Assembly: GCA_902589475.1 (NCBI GenBank)
Contig: CACITD010000022.1
Location: forward strand, 1 to 39,058
Direction of reading: 5' to 3'
DNA from: an uncultured Alphaproteobacteria bacterium
Lineage (GTDB): Bacteria > Pseudomonadota > Alphaproteobacteria > Thalassobaculales > Thalassobaculaceae
DNA length: 39,058 bases
Shown here: piece after piece, positions 18,116-27,141 of the stretch
Layout of the letters: the number at the start of each line of letters is the position of its first letter
How positions within the stretch are numbered: position 1 is the stretch's first letter
Notes under the pieces: generated by a model
The model's input: only the letters and a program-made list of their open reading frames with translations
What the model was told of the DNA's origin: nothing
Database searches by the model: none
Position numbers and translations under genes: made by a program

Positions 18116-19903
18116 ATGACACCTTATGCACCACCACTAACGGACATGCGTTTTACGCTTAACGACGTTATAGGGCTCGAGAACTTAACTCGGCTGCCAG
18201 GTTTTGAGGCTGTAGAAGCTAGCCTCAGTGATCAAATTCTTGAGGAGGCCGGCAAGTTTTCTAGTAACGTTTTGGCACCTCTGAATTTTGAAGGGGACCG
18301 GAGCGGTGCAAAGATTGAAAATGGTGTCGTGCGACCAGCAAGTGGATTTGGCGAAGCATATAACCAATGGGCGGACGCAGGATGGAATTCCGTTCCTTTT
18401 GATCAAGCATATGGTGGCCAAGGACTACCTTGGACGCTTACCACCGCAATTTGGGAGATGTGGGAGTCATCGAATATGGCCTTCTCACTATGTCCTCTAT
18501 TAACTCAAGCTGCGATCGATGCACTTGAAAGGCATGGTAGCGAAGAGCAAAAATCTACCTATCTAGAAAAACTAGTCTCCGGTGAATGGACCGGAACGAT
18601 GAATCTCACTGAACCACAATCTGGGACAGATTTAGGTGCTATTAGGACGAGTTCTGTTCGTGATGGCGGTAGATATCGTATTAAAGGACAAAAAATCTAC
18701 ATTACCTGGGGTGACCACGATATGACCGATAACATCGTACACTTGGTCTTGGCACGATCACCCGACGGCCCACCAGGAACTCGCGGTTTATCACTATTTA
18801 TTGTTCCAAAGTTTCTTGTAAACCCAGACGGTTCTCTGGGACAAAGAAATGATGTAAGGCCTGTTTCACTAGAGAACAAGATAGGCATCCATGCTAGCCC
18901 TACTTGTGTTATGTCATATGGTGAAAATGAGGGTGCGATAGGTTTCTTGGTTGGAGAAGAAAATAGAGGCATCGAATATATGTTCGTCATGATGAACAAT
19001 GCCCGCTTAGCTGTTGGCCTTCAAGGTTTGGCAATAGCGGAACGTGCCTATCAACAAGCTGCAGCTTTTGCAAAAGAGCGCGTTCAAGGGCGCCCCATAC
19101 AAGGAGCTACGGATGGCGCCGCGATAGTGGAACATCCAGACGTCAGACGAATGCTGCTAAGTATGAGAAGTCAAATCGAAGCCATGCGAGGGCTTTGCTA
19201 TGAAGTCGCTGCAGATTTAGACAGAGCAAACAAGCTAGAAGACAGCGAGGAGCGCGCGAAAGCACAGTCATTACTCGACCTAATGATACCCGTTGTAAAA
19301 GCCTGGTGTACAGACACTGGCCTTGCAATTACTTCCACCAACGTACAAGTTCATGGCGGTATGGGATTTATGGAAGAAACCGGCGCAGGGCAACATTACC
19401 GCGATGCAAGGATCACAACCATTTACGAAGGTACGAACGGGGTTCAGGCAATGGATTTACTTGGACGAAAAATAGTGCGGGATGGGGGCGAAGCAGCACA
19501 AATCTTCATGGAGAAAGTAGAAAAAACAATAGATCAATTAGATCTAAAAATTGAATCTCATGCGAGCCTGTCTAAACATCTTAAAGATGGCGTTGGTGCG
19601 CTCCGTGAAACAGTTGATTGGATGCTTGACACGTTTAACTTAGAACCGGGATACGCTGCAGCCGGCGCTACCGCACTCGTCGAGATGATGGGGCTCATTA
19701 GCGGCGGCTGGATGCTAGCAAGAGGCGCGATAGAAGCAAGCAGACAGATCAGTGATGGAAGTGGAGATCCAAAGTTTCTGTCGTCAAAGCTGGTAACAGC
19801 GCGTTATTTTGCTGAAGTCCATTTAAGCAGAGCTAGCAGCTTAGTCGGTCCCATAAAAAATGGTGGAAGCTGTGTAATGGATTTTGACGCGGCCCAATTC
19901 TAA
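18116..19903 (+). CDS. Acyl-CoA dehydrogenase, long C-terminally extended type (DmdC/FadE-like)
   Basis: FAD enzyme of 595 residues, the size of the extended acyl-CoA dehydrogenases that include 3-methylmercaptopropionyl-CoA dehydrogenase (DmdC). Visible: the N-terminal YNQWADAGWNSVPF region, MNLTEPQSGTDLG (substrate/FAD loop), KIYITWGDHDM, NARLAVGLQGLAIAERAYQ, and the C-terminal IYEGTNGVQAMDLLGRK with catalytic Glu438. The last 130 residues form the extra helical domain of this group. It would oxidise an acyl-CoA to the 2-enoyl-CoA and pass electrons to ETF. No dmdB or dmdD neighbour is present, so the DMSP link is only a possibility. The start has a weak ribosome site (GGAA). Confidence 0.92.
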   Translation: MTPYAPPLTDMRFTLNDVIGLENLTRLPGFEAVEASLSDQILEEAGKFSSNVLAPLNFEGDRSGAKIENGVVRPASGFGEAYNQWADAGWNSVPFDQAYGGQGLPWTLTTAIWEMWESSNMAFSLCPLLTQAAIDALERHGSEEQKSTYLEKLVSGEWTGTMNLTEPQSGTDLGAIRTSSVRDGGRYRIKGQKIYITWGDHDMTDNIVHLVLARSPDGPPGTRGLSLFIVPKFLVNPDGSLGQRNDVRPVSLENKIGIHASPTCVMSYGENEGAIGFLVGEENRGIEYMFVMMNNARLAVGLQGLAIAERAYQQAAAFAKERVQGRPIQGATDGAAIVEHPDVRRMLLSMRSQIEAMRGLCYEVAADLDRANKLEDSEERAKAQSLLDLMIPVVKAWCTDTGLAITSTNVQVHGGMGFMEETGAGQHYRDARITTIYEGTNGVQAMDLLGRKIVRDGGEAAQIFMEKVEKTIDQLDLKIESHASLSKHLKDGVGALRETVDWMLDTFNLEPGYAAAGATALVEMMGLISGGWMLARGAIEASRQISDGSGDPKFLSSKLVTARYFAEVHLSRASSLVGPIKNGGSCVMDFDAAQF

Positions 19904-19935
19904 ACAAAAGCCATTGCTGTTTGAGGGAAAGTAAA

Positions 19936-20880
19936 ATGACAACAAAACCCGATGTTCTTATTTACGCTCCCTGGTATGAACCGGCTATGAGCAGGTTAGA
20001 TGAGATTTGTACAACACATCATGTTTACCTAGCGCAAGATAAAGAAGGGTTCATTAAAGAACATGGACCTAAATGTATGGGAATAGGAACAATGCACCAT
20101 TGTCCCCCTTCCCTAATGGATGCCTGTCCAAATTTGCAAATTATTTTAAACTTTGGGGTAGGTTATGATGGGGTAGACATACCTGCCGCGACTAGCCGTG
20201 GCGTAAGAGTCGTCAACACACCCGATGTATTGAACGATTGTGTGGCTGATATGGCTATGGCCTTGGTTTTAGCAGGTCGCCGAAAAGTAACCCAGGCAGA
20301 TAGATACATAAGAGAGGGTAATTGGAGAAAGTTAGGCAACTTCGAATACGTGCATCATGTCAACCACTCTAAAGTTGGTATACTTGGCCTAGGAAGAATA
20401 GGACTTGAAATTGCAAATCGATGCGCCGCCTTCAAAATGGATATCAGCTATCATCAACGTAATGAGCGAAAAGATGTACCCTATAAGTTTTTTCAGAATT
20501 TAGAGGAAATGGCCGCAGCCGTGGATATTCTAGTCGCAATATTGCCGGGGGGTGAAAACACAAAGGGTTTAATAAACGAAAAAATAATAAAACTTCTCGG
20601 ACCAGAAGGCCTCTTAGTAAATGTAGCCAGGGGAACGGTAGTCGATAACGAAGCCCTCGCTAGGTGTTTGCAAGATGGATCACTAGGGGCAGCAGCATTA
20701 GACGTTTTTCCAAATGAGCCAGAAGTACCGAGCGCCTTTTTAAATATTAAGGATAATCTTATTCTTACTCCCCATATGGCGAGTGCGACGCACTTCACAA
20801 GAATGCAAATGGGCATGACACTCTACGACAATCTGAAAACGTTTCTTAGCGATGGGTCTGTTTTAACCCCCGTGAACTAG
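19936..20880 (+). CDS. D-2-hydroxyacid dehydrogenase, NAD(P)-dependent
   Basis: D-isomer-specific 2-hydroxyacid dehydrogenase of 314 residues. The Rossmann motif is VGILGLGRIGLEIA, and the Arg-Glu-His set is complete: Arg232 (NVARGTVVD), Glu261 (FPNEPEVP) and His280 (LTPHMASATH). The frame opens at a TTG (19921), but the ATG at 19936 follows GAGGGA at seven bases. It lies 32 bp after the acyl-CoA dehydrogenase gene on the same strand. Likely activity is reduction of glyoxylate, hydroxypyruvate or another 2-oxoacid. Its stop is only 3 bp from that of the converging thioesterase gene. Confidence 0.92.
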   Translation: MTTKPDVLIYAPWYEPAMSRLDEICTTHHVYLAQDKEGFIKEHGPKCMGIGTMHHCPPSLMDACPNLQIILNFGVGYDGVDIPAATSRGVRVVNTPDVLNDCVADMAMALVLAGRRKVTQADRYIREGNWRKLGNFEYVHHVNHSKVGILGLGRIGLEIANRCAAFKMDISYHQRNERKDVPYKFFQNLEEMAAAVDILVAILPGGENTKGLINEKIIKLLGPEGLLVNVARGTVVDNEALARCLQDGSLGAAALDVFPNEPEVPSAFLNIKDNLILTPHMASATHFTRMQMGMTLYDNLKTFLSDGSVLTPVN

Positions 20881-20883
20881 CAC

Positions 20884-21333
20884 TCAACTTTTTGGGCTAG
20901 CTATTTTAAGCATGGCCTGTTGAATTTTCTGAGGTATCGGCGTCGAACTACGGGTTTCCAGGTCAAAATAAACACTTATTCCAACGGCTGTTGCCGCGCA
21001 ATAACCATTCGTGAAAACACCATGATTTACAACCATAGAGCTTGTTCCAATTCGGGTAATTGCAATGCCTACATCGACTTCACCCGGGTAATGAATTTCT
21101 CTCAGAAAATCAATGTCGAGTTTTCGTAAAACCCAATCACACTTCGAAGAGCTATCGAGCTCTGACTTGATTTCGTTGTCCACATCCATAAACAAAACAG
21201 TTCTAGCATTTTCGATAAAAAGGCCGTAAGCATTATTGTTTACGTGTCCCACAGGATCTAGGTCGCCATAGCGGATGATCTCTCGCGTCCATTTGTCATA
21301 GGACTGCCTCTGATTCGCCAAAAATTCAGTCAC
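20884..21333 (-). CDS. Acyl-CoA thioesterase, 4-hydroxybenzoyl-CoA thioesterase/YbgC-like hot-dog fold
   Basis: 149 residues, normal for a single hot-dog domain. The signature YGDLDPVGHVNNNAY places the catalytic Asp at 26 and is followed by the long helix FIENARTVLF. Later segments DIDFLREIHYPGEVDVGI and SSMVVNHGVF fit the fold. The start is a GTG; no nearer ATG exists and the ribosome site is poor. It hydrolyses an acyl-CoA whose identity is unknown. Hot-dog thioesterases of this size also occur in carnitine breakdown beside carnitine dehydrogenase; the dehydrogenase at 26167 could be such a partner, but it is 5 kb away. Confidence 0.87.
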   Translation of the reverse strand: MTEFLANQRQSYDKWTREIIRYGDLDPVGHVNNNAYGLFIENARTVLFMDVDNEIKSELDSSSKCDWVLRKLDIDFLREIHYPGEVDVGIAITRIGTSSMVVNHGVFTNGYCAATAVGISVYFDLETRSSTPIPQKIQQAMLKIASPKS

Positions 21334-21372
21334 GCAAGCGCACCGTGTGAAGTGAATCGTTTTTATGCACGA

Positions 21373-21858
21373 TCAACCTACTTTTTTCTCAAGAATTATT
21401 TCGTAGGGTTCAAAACCAAAAGTCCTACTAGCGGTTAAAACGGGACCATTTCGAGCTAGAGAGCTTATCGATAATCGGCTAGCTCCAACCGACATAAGAT
21501 GACCTTGAATAGCCTCAAGTAATAAACGAGCGATGTCTTTACCTTTGTGTTCATCATTCACAAACAAGACTGAAATATGGCCATGTTCGCGATGCGGCAT
21601 TTCCGAGAGCTGATTGTCATCAATAATCATCCAACCAGCGGTTAATCCAACAAGTTCGTCTTTTTCTACTGCAACGAGAAAGGCACCATTAAACGCTTTT
21701 GTTGATTCTAAGATCCGTACATACTGAAATTCGTCTACTTCATTTCCTGGCCGCCGGCCAGCATGCAATGCGTGCTCATAGTTTTGCAGCCTCTGCAACA
21801 TTCCCAGTATATCTTCGCGGTCGTTTTCTTCAGCCGCACGTATGACGATCTTAGACAT
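21373..21858 (-). CDS. GNAT-family N-acetyltransferase
   Basis: 161 residues with the GNAT fold: an N-terminal strand (IVIRAAEENDREDILGML), a central strand containing HREHGHISVLFVNDEH, and the acetyl-CoA loop HKGKDIARLLLEAIQGHL, a variant of the usual R/Q-x-x-G-x-G/A. The C-terminal half ends with FGFEPYEIILEKK, as is common for the family. The ATG at 21858 is chosen over an adjacent GTG. The start overlaps the stop of a possible 26-codon ORF in the arrangement TGATG. The acceptor is unknown. Confidence 0.85.
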   Translation of the reverse strand: MSKIVIRAAEENDREDILGMLQRLQNYEHALHAGRRPGNEVDEFQYVRILESTKAFNGAFLVAVEKDELVGLTAGWMIIDDNQLSEMPHREHGHISVLFVNDEHKGKDIARLLLEAIQGHLMSVGASRLSISSLARNGPVLTASRTFGFEPYEIILEKKVG

Positions 21859-21938
21859 CACTTACCACCAGCTATGCTCTTTTTGAACATCTCATATAAA
21901 TAGACACACTGCCTACCTTTTTTATTACCAGTTTCCAT
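21858..21938 (-). CDS. Possible 26-aa ORF coupled to the GNAT gene
   Basis: A tiny ORF starting METGNKKGRQ, rich in Lys and Arg, whose TGA overlaps the GNAT ATG (TGATG). Such overlap usually marks translational coupling, so it may be a leader peptide or a very small protein. The ribosome site is poor and chance cannot be excluded. Confidence 0.22.
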   Translation of the reverse strand: METGNKKGRQCVYLYEMFKKSIAGGK

Positions 21939-22004
21939 ATTCCAATTAAAGCTTCGAAAACAAAAGAGTTGATTATAGTACACAGTACAACCGCATCGAG
22001 GTTT

Positions 22005-22676
22005 TTATATCTGTGGAGCCTCTAGTTTGTAACATTCCGGAGACAACGCTAAATTCGGCTCTGTAATAGCTTGTAGTTCCTCCAACGAAAGACCATCCAT
22101 CATACCTATGACCGTTAAACCAGCATCAGAAACATCTATGATAGCTAGATCGGTAAATATACGCTTTACGCATCCTGATGATGTCAGTGGATAGGAGCAG
22201 TTTTTTACAATCTTTGGTTTACCGTCACGAGTAATGTGTTCTGTCAAAGCCCAAACTTGTTTTGCACCAGCAGCAAGGTCCATGGCACCTCCAACACCGG
22301 GTGGGAAGGTTGGGTTGTTAGTAGTCCAATTGGCTAGATCCCCATTTTCCGACACCTCAAACGCGCCTAGCATCGCTATATCAATGTGCCCACCTCTTAT
22401 CATAGCAAACGCATCAGAATGCACGAAATACGAGCCACCTTTAAGCATGGTTATTGGTTGCTTTCCGGCATTGACTAAGTCCAAATCTTCTTCGCCTTCT
22501 TCTGGTCGAGGCCCAAAACCTAATACACCATTCTCACTGTGGAGAAGTACTTCTTTATCCGAAGGCATATGGTCTGCACAAAGCGTAGGTATACCGATAC
22601 CTAGATTTACGTACGCGCCGTCAGGAATTTGATTTGCAGCAAGCCAAGCAAGTTGGCGTCTAGATAATTTCTCCAT
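22005..22676 (-). CDS. CoA-transferase subunit B (3-oxoacid CoA-transferase family)
   Basis: Beta subunit of a family I CoA-transferase, 223 residues. Diagnostic features are VNLGIGIPTLCADHM and catalytic Glu49 in LLHSENGVLGFG, which forms the glutamyl-CoA thioester. It needs a subunit A; the best candidate is the gene at 24113-24802. The ATG at 22676 follows AAGGGG; an in-frame TTG at 22691 is less likely. Unlike in the usual ScoA-ScoB or AtoD-AtoA operon, the partner is not adjacent: a 1.2-kb aminotransferase gene lies between them on the other strand. It would move CoA between a 3-oxoacid or similar acid and succinyl- or acetyl-CoA. Confidence 0.92.
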   Translation of the reverse strand: MEKLSRRQLAWLAANQIPDGAYVNLGIGIPTLCADHMPSDKEVLLHSENGVLGFGPRPEEGEEDLDLVNAGKQPITMLKGGSYFVHSDAFAMIRGGHIDIAMLGAFEVSENGDLANWTTNNPTFPPGVGGAMDLAAGAKQVWALTEHITRDGKPKIVKNCSYPLTSSGCVKRIFTDLAIIDVSDAGLTVIGMMDGLSLEELQAITEPNLALSPECYKLEAPQI

Positions 22677-22880
22677 AATCCCCTTTTCCAATTTTTTTTA
22701 GCAACCTGCTGTAAAAACTTCCTAAAAAAGAGCTTTTGTCAACTATTATGCACCGAAACTAATTTCCACTATCGCAGGACTAAATTTCTTTAAAGTTACC
22801 TTTATTTTCGAGGCACTTGGATGTATGTTCGCGGCTCACGCAACCAAAATTTTAGATGCTTATGCCATGGAGTTTTTTTA

Positions 22881-24089
22881 ATGTCTGTTAAAAGAGGTCG
22901 GAAGTTCCTTAATACCCCCGGACCAACTCACGTACCAGACCGAGTGATGAATGCTATGCATCAGCCGACATTAGATTTATCAGACCCATATTTTTTGGAA
23001 ACCACAAAATCATGTTTTCAAGATACGCAAAAAGTTCTTAATACCTCCGGTGAAGTTTTCCTTTATACTTCGAATGGGCACGGTGCTTGGGAAGCGGCTC
23101 TGGCAAATGTGTTTTCACCCGGAGATAAAGTACTAGTCCCAGAAACAGGAAATTTCTCTAATGCTTGGTCAGATATGGCAAAGGCACTACATCTGGAGGT
23201 GATTAATATGCCAGGTAATTGGAGACGCGCTATCGATCCGGCCTTGCTAGAGAACGAATTAAAGGAAGATAAAGAACATGAGATCAAAGGTGTTTTGATA
23301 ATTCACACCGAGACCGCAACAGGAATAACAAATGATCTACCGTCGCTAAGAAAAGCCGTAGATTCTGCAAATCATCCTGCCTTATTTTTAGTTGACACCG
23401 TGGCTGCAGCCGGGACGGTTGACTATCAAATGGATAATTGGGGGATCGATGTAACAGTAACTGCTTCCCAGAAGGGCCTCATGATGCCGCCAGGTTTAGG
23501 GATTGTTGCAGCTAACGCCAAAGCTTTGAGAGTGCATGAACATTGTATGATGCCAAAATTATACTGGGATTGGAACACTCGACTTCAGGCTGAAGATTAC
23601 AGAAAATTTTGTGGCACTGCCCCGCAGTTAATGGTTTTTGGGATGCGGGAAGCACTCGACATGATTTTTGAGGAAGGCTTGGAAAACATCTACGAGCGAC
23701 ATCGAGTTTTGGCGGAGGCAACACATGCGGCGGTTGAGGTGTGGAGCCAAGCCGGAACACTTTCCCTTAATGCAATCGAACCAAAAGAAAGATCAACCGC
23801 CGTAACTACTATTCTTACCGATGAGGGCGTGGATGCAAATATGATAAGAGACGTATGCCGCGATGAAATGATGGTGGGATTAGGCGGTGGCCTCGGAAAT
23901 CTAGCAGGAAGAGCCTTTAGGGTTGGTCATATGGGGGATATGAATGCACCCATGTTGTTTGCGGCTCTCGCTTCAATTGAGGCAACATTCAGGTATCTTG
24001 ATATTAAGTTCGCACCTGGGGGAGTAACCGCAGCAATTGAACATGTGGCACAGTCAAAGAAAGTGGGAACAGGACCTTTTTCTTATTAG
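22881..24089 (+). CDS. Class V aminotransferase, alanine/serine-glyoxylate aminotransferase (PucG-like)
   Basis: PLP fold-type I enzyme of 402 residues. FLNTPGPTHVPDRV is the typical N-terminus of the glyoxylate aminotransferase group; EAALANVFSPGDKVLV binds the phosphate side; FLVDTVAAAG carries the PLP-contacting Asp; and the Schiff-base Lys198 stands in TASQKGLMMPPGLG. The frame opens at 22821, but the ATG at 22881 follows GGAG at eight bases and fits the family length. It converts glyoxylate to glycine using alanine, serine or ureidoglycine as donor; which donor is unknown. It sits inside a CoA-transferase gene pair that runs the other way. Confidence 0.92.
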   Translation: MSVKRGRKFLNTPGPTHVPDRVMNAMHQPTLDLSDPYFLETTKSCFQDTQKVLNTSGEVFLYTSNGHGAWEAALANVFSPGDKVLVPETGNFSNAWSDMAKALHLEVINMPGNWRRAIDPALLENELKEDKEHEIKGVLIIHTETATGITNDLPSLRKAVDSANHPALFLVDTVAAAGTVDYQMDNWGIDVTVTASQKGLMMPPGLGIVAANAKALRVHEHCMMPKLYWDWNTRLQAEDYRKFCGTAPQLMVFGMREALDMIFEEGLENIYERHRVLAEATHAAVEVWSQAGTLSLNAIEPKERSTAVTTILTDEGVDANMIRDVCRDEMMVGLGGGLGNLAGRAFRVGHMGDMNAPMLFAALASIEATFRYLDIKFAPGGVTAAIEHVAQSKKVGTGPFSY

Positions 24090-24112
24090 AGTACTGTGCC
24101 CAAACTCTAGAG

Positions 24113-24802
24113 CTACTGTCTTTCGCCCATCCCCGGACCGGACATTTTAACCACCCTATCAACAAATATAGAAGGTGTGACAATAACTTCGGGATCTAGA
24201 ACCCCAAGTTCAACAACTTCATGTACCTGCACCACTGTCAGATCTGCTGCTGGCGCCATGACCGGGCCAAAATTACGAGCAGACTTGTTGTAAACAAGAT
24301 TTCCCCAGCGATCAGACTGACGTGCCAAGATAAAGGCTACGTCACCTTTTAAAGGTGCTTCCAGTACCTGGAGCCGTCCATTGATCTCGCGGACCTCTTT
24401 TCCTTCTGCCAACTGAGTGCCTACCCCAGTTGGTGTGTAGAAACCTCCAATCCCAGCACCTGCAGCTCTAATGCGTTCACTTAGCGTTCCTTGAGGCACA
24501 ACCTCAAGGTCTACTTTCCCCGCTGCCCACATTTCTTCGAATACAACTGAACCACCTGATCTTGGATATGAACATATAACTTTTTTTACACGACCATCTA
24601 ATAACAGTCCGCCAATGCCTTCTTTCCCTACCCCTGCGTTATTGGAAACTATTGTCAATTCTGAAGCGCCCTGCTCCCGCAAGGCATTTAATAGCTCGGT
24701 AGGCATGCCGGCTCCACCAAAACCAGATACTAATATGGTTGAACCATCTTTAATTCCAGAAACTGCCGCCTCAAAGCTCTCGCAGATTTTGTTGATTGCC
24801 AT
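24113..24802 (-). CDS. CoA-transferase subunit A (3-oxoacid CoA-transferase family)
   Basis: Alpha subunit, 229 residues. It shows the CoA-binding glycine motif VSGFGGAGMPTELLNAL, SNNAGVGKEGIGGLL, and GIGGFYTPTGVGTQLAEGKE, followed by RQSDRWGNLVYNKSARNFGP, all typical of ScoA/AtoD/CatI proteins. Together with the subunit B gene at 22005 it should form the active heterotetramer. Both genes run on the minus strand but are 1.4 kb apart, with the aminotransferase between them in antisense. AAGGGC precedes the ATG at ten bases. A divergent intergenic region of 238 bp separates it from the DUF2817 gene. Confidence 0.93.
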   Translation of the reverse strand: MAINKICESFEAAVSGIKDGSTILVSGFGGAGMPTELLNALREQGASELTIVSNNAGVGKEGIGGLLLDGRVKKVICSYPRSGGSVVFEEMWAAGKVDLEVVPQGTLSERIRAAGAGIGGFYTPTGVGTQLAEGKEVREINGRLQVLEAPLKGDVAFILARQSDRWGNLVYNKSARNFGPVMAPAADLTVVQVHEVVELGVLDPEVIVTPSIFVDRVVKMSGPGMGERQ

Positions 24803-25040
24803 TGAATTTGCCCTTTTCTTCCAAAGCTTGCAGAGAGAGACTCACCAAGATTTACTGTATTATCATGATATCCAGAGAATCTAAGCAAGATGCGTAATTA
24901 CTTATCTTAAATCCGTACACTGACTATAAATCGTTGGTTTCTGCTTATAGTGTAAGTTATTCTCCGGTTGAATAAAATATGTCTTATTATTAAAAATATG
25001 GTGCGCGGCAGTCTATGCTTTATTTACATTTTATAATTAT

Positions 25041-26156
25041 ATGAGTGCAATGGATATATTAAAGACGATTAAATCATCCTTCTCGGAGACATACTCCGAG
25101 GCCAGAAGCAAATTTGTCAATACTGCCAGCAAAAAAGGCTTGAAGCTCGCCGTTTATGAAAACCCTAACCTTGGTCCACTTGGCGAAAACCTAACCTGTG
25201 ATGTTGCATGGGCAGGATCAATCAACGCTGAAAAAGCATTGATAATAATATCGGGTACACATGGTGTTGAGGGGTTTTGTGGATCTGGTTGCCAAGTAGA
25301 TTGGTTAGAATGCTGGAACCCATCTTTCATTTCTGAAAAAACCGCTGTTTTTTTTATTCACGCCATAAACCCACATGGCTTCGCTTGGTGTAGAAGAGTA
25401 ACAGAAGAAGGGTGTGATCTAAACCGCAACTTTCTCGATTTCAACCAACCCCTTCCAGATAATATTGGACATGACGAACTCGTTAGCGCCTTCGTGCCTG
25501 ATAGTTTAGACGCAAAATCTATGTCTCAAGCTGAGCAGCTTATTAAGGACTATAGAGAAACGCATGGCGAATTGGCCTTCCAAAAAGCTCGCAAATCAGG
25601 CCAGTATAAACATGCACACAGTATGTTTTTTGGAGGGTTTGAACCGACTTGGGCGCGTAAAACACTAGAAAGAATAATTACCGACTTTAACATTCAAAAT
25701 AAAAAGTTTATTGCGGCAATAGACTTCCATACAGGATTAGGGCCATTTGGCTACGGAGAACCAATCTCAATGCATAAACCGAATACAAAAAGTGGTGAAT
25801 GGGTTAGCAAAGTTTATGGAGACTCTGTTGGTATTCCAGAACAAGGCACTTCTTTTTCTATCCCATTAAACGGAACAAGTCGAGATTTATGGGATCGAGT
25901 GCTGGGTGAAAACTATGCTTACGTTGCACTGGAATATGGAACTTATTCCCAAGAGCGAAGTAGAGCCGCTTTACGAGAAGATCATTGGTTACATAATCAG
26001 GGAATCGTAGACTGGTCTTGCCCCGAAACTAAAAGGATTAAGAGATCTTTAAAGAAACATTATTACCCTGCCACACCGGACTGGCTAGAAATGGTAATTT
26101 ACCGGTCACGTCAAGTATTAAGACAGGCATCGAATGCGATTAACTCTGAAAGTTAA
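25041..26156 (+). CDS. DUF2817 family protein, putative zinc carboxypeptidase-like hydrolase
   Basis: 371 residues matching DUF2817, a family related to M14 metallocarboxypeptidases. Candidate zinc ligands are His74 and Glu77 in SGTHGVEGFCGSG (the HxxE motif) and His230 in AIDFHTGLGPFG. The substrate-side Arg-rich motif CDLNRNFLDF and the late EYGTY are also present. No signal peptide is seen, so it is probably cytoplasmic. The ribosome site is weak at both in-frame ATGs (25041 and 25050). It ends 10 bp from the stop of the converging 3-hydroxyacyl-CoA dehydrogenase gene. The substrate is unknown; hydrolysis of a peptide or acylated amino acid is a guess from the fold. Confidence 0.85.
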   Translation: MSAMDILKTIKSSFSETYSEARSKFVNTASKKGLKLAVYENPNLGPLGENLTCDVAWAGSINAEKALIIISGTHGVEGFCGSGCQVDWLECWNPSFISEKTAVFFIHAINPHGFAWCRRVTEEGCDLNRNFLDFNQPLPDNIGHDELVSAFVPDSLDAKSMSQAEQLIKDYRETHGELAFQKARKSGQYKHAHSMFFGGFEPTWARKTLERIITDFNIQNKKFIAAIDFHTGLGPFGYGEPISMHKPNTKSGEWVSKVYGDSVGIPEQGTSFSIPLNGTSRDLWDRVLGENYAYVALEYGTYSQERSRAALREDHWLHNQGIVDWSCPETKRIKRSLKKHYYPATPDWLEMVIYRSRQVLRQASNAINSES

Positions 26157-26166
26157 ACTAATCAAG

Positions 26167-27117
26167 TTATTCGGTCTCCTGAAGTATACGAAGAAGTTTT
26201 ATTAATCTGGTGTCTCTCTCTTTTTCAAGGTCATCAATGGTTTTGTTTCCTGCCTCTTTGTTGACGCCGTCTATTAACGCTTTTTGAAGTTTTTGGTCCA
26301 TGTTAGGGGTTTCCATCATAGTTTGCCACCAGCTTTGAATACCTGGAGCAAAATGGGAAAGCATCTGCTCCATTCCACCCTTTCCGCCGGCAAGATTCAT
26401 AATCATGTGTGGTCCCATCAGCGCCCATCTTAAACCAGGACCTTGCGCTACAGCGGCGTTAACATCTTCAACAGATGCCAGATCATTTTGGACAGCTAAG
26501 ACAGCCTCTCGCCACAATGCCGCCTGGAGACGGTTAGCTAAATGGCCGGGCACTTCTTTGTTTATTTTAATAGCGTGCTTTCCAATCACGTTATAAAAAT
26601 CTATCGTCCAATCAACAACGTCAGCCGCTGTTAATTCTCCTCCCACGACTTCCACAAGCGGTATCAAATGGGGTGGATTAAATGGATGTCCAACAACAAA
26701 TCGCTCAGCATTTTCAATATTTTCCTGCATTTCCGACATAATTAAACCAGAAGTACTAGAGGATATAATCACTGAAGTTGGAGCTGTTTTATCTAATTCT
26801 CTAAAAAGTTTTTGTTTAACACCTAGCTGTTCAGGTGCATTCTCTTGAATGAAATCAACTCCCTCTGTGACAGAGCCAAGTTCATCGCAAAGGGTAAGAT
26901 TAGATGGGGTTGCAATCTCCGGTACACCAAGCTTTTCTAAATCTGTCCATGCACTTTCAATAAAGTTTTCCAACTTCACTTTCCAATTATTGGCGGGATC
27001 CCAAGCCTTTACCTTAAAACCTTGCGCAAGAAAGTAAGCTGCCCAGCTTGCACCAATTGTCCCCGTGCCTACGATACCTATGGATTTAACCGCATTAACA
27101 TCTTGATATCTGGACAT
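26167..27117 (-). CDS. 3-hydroxyacyl-CoA dehydrogenase family protein (lambda-crystallin/carnitine-dehydrogenase-like)
   Basis: NAD-dependent dehydrogenase of 316 residues. The N-terminal Rossmann motif GTGTIG (17-22) leads to Asp40 for NAD ribose binding; SSSTSG and His144 in VVGHPFNPPHLIPLVEVV are the family active-site motifs. The length fits lambda-crystallin and L-carnitine dehydrogenase-like members rather than fused FadB. GGAG precedes the ATG at eight bases. It begins 24 bp after the stop of the O-antigen-ligase gene on the same strand, so it may be carried on that transcript despite an unrelated role. The substrate could be a short 3-hydroxyacyl-CoA or carnitine; sequence alone does not decide. 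Confidence 0.88.
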   Translation of the reverse strand: MSRYQDVNAVKSIGIVGTGTIGASWAAYFLAQGFKVKAWDPANNWKVKLENFIESAWTDLEKLGVPEIATPSNLTLCDELGSVTEGVDFIQENAPEQLGVKQKLFRELDKTAPTSVIISSSTSGLIMSEMQENIENAERFVVGHPFNPPHLIPLVEVVGGELTAADVVDWTIDFYNVIGKHAIKINKEVPGHLANRLQAALWREAVLAVQNDLASVEDVNAAVAQGPGLRWALMGPHMIMNLAGGKGGMEQMLSHFAPGIQSWWQTMMETPNMDQKLQKALIDGVNKEAGNKTIDDLEKERDTRLIKLLRILQETE

Positions 27118-27141
27118 CGTCTATACTCCAAAAAAAGAAAA

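Noticed and set aside
24803-25040. Imperfect inverted repeat around CTATAA/TTATAG in the divergent region
   Set aside because: The arms are short, interrupted and AT-rich; not better than chance in this sequence.
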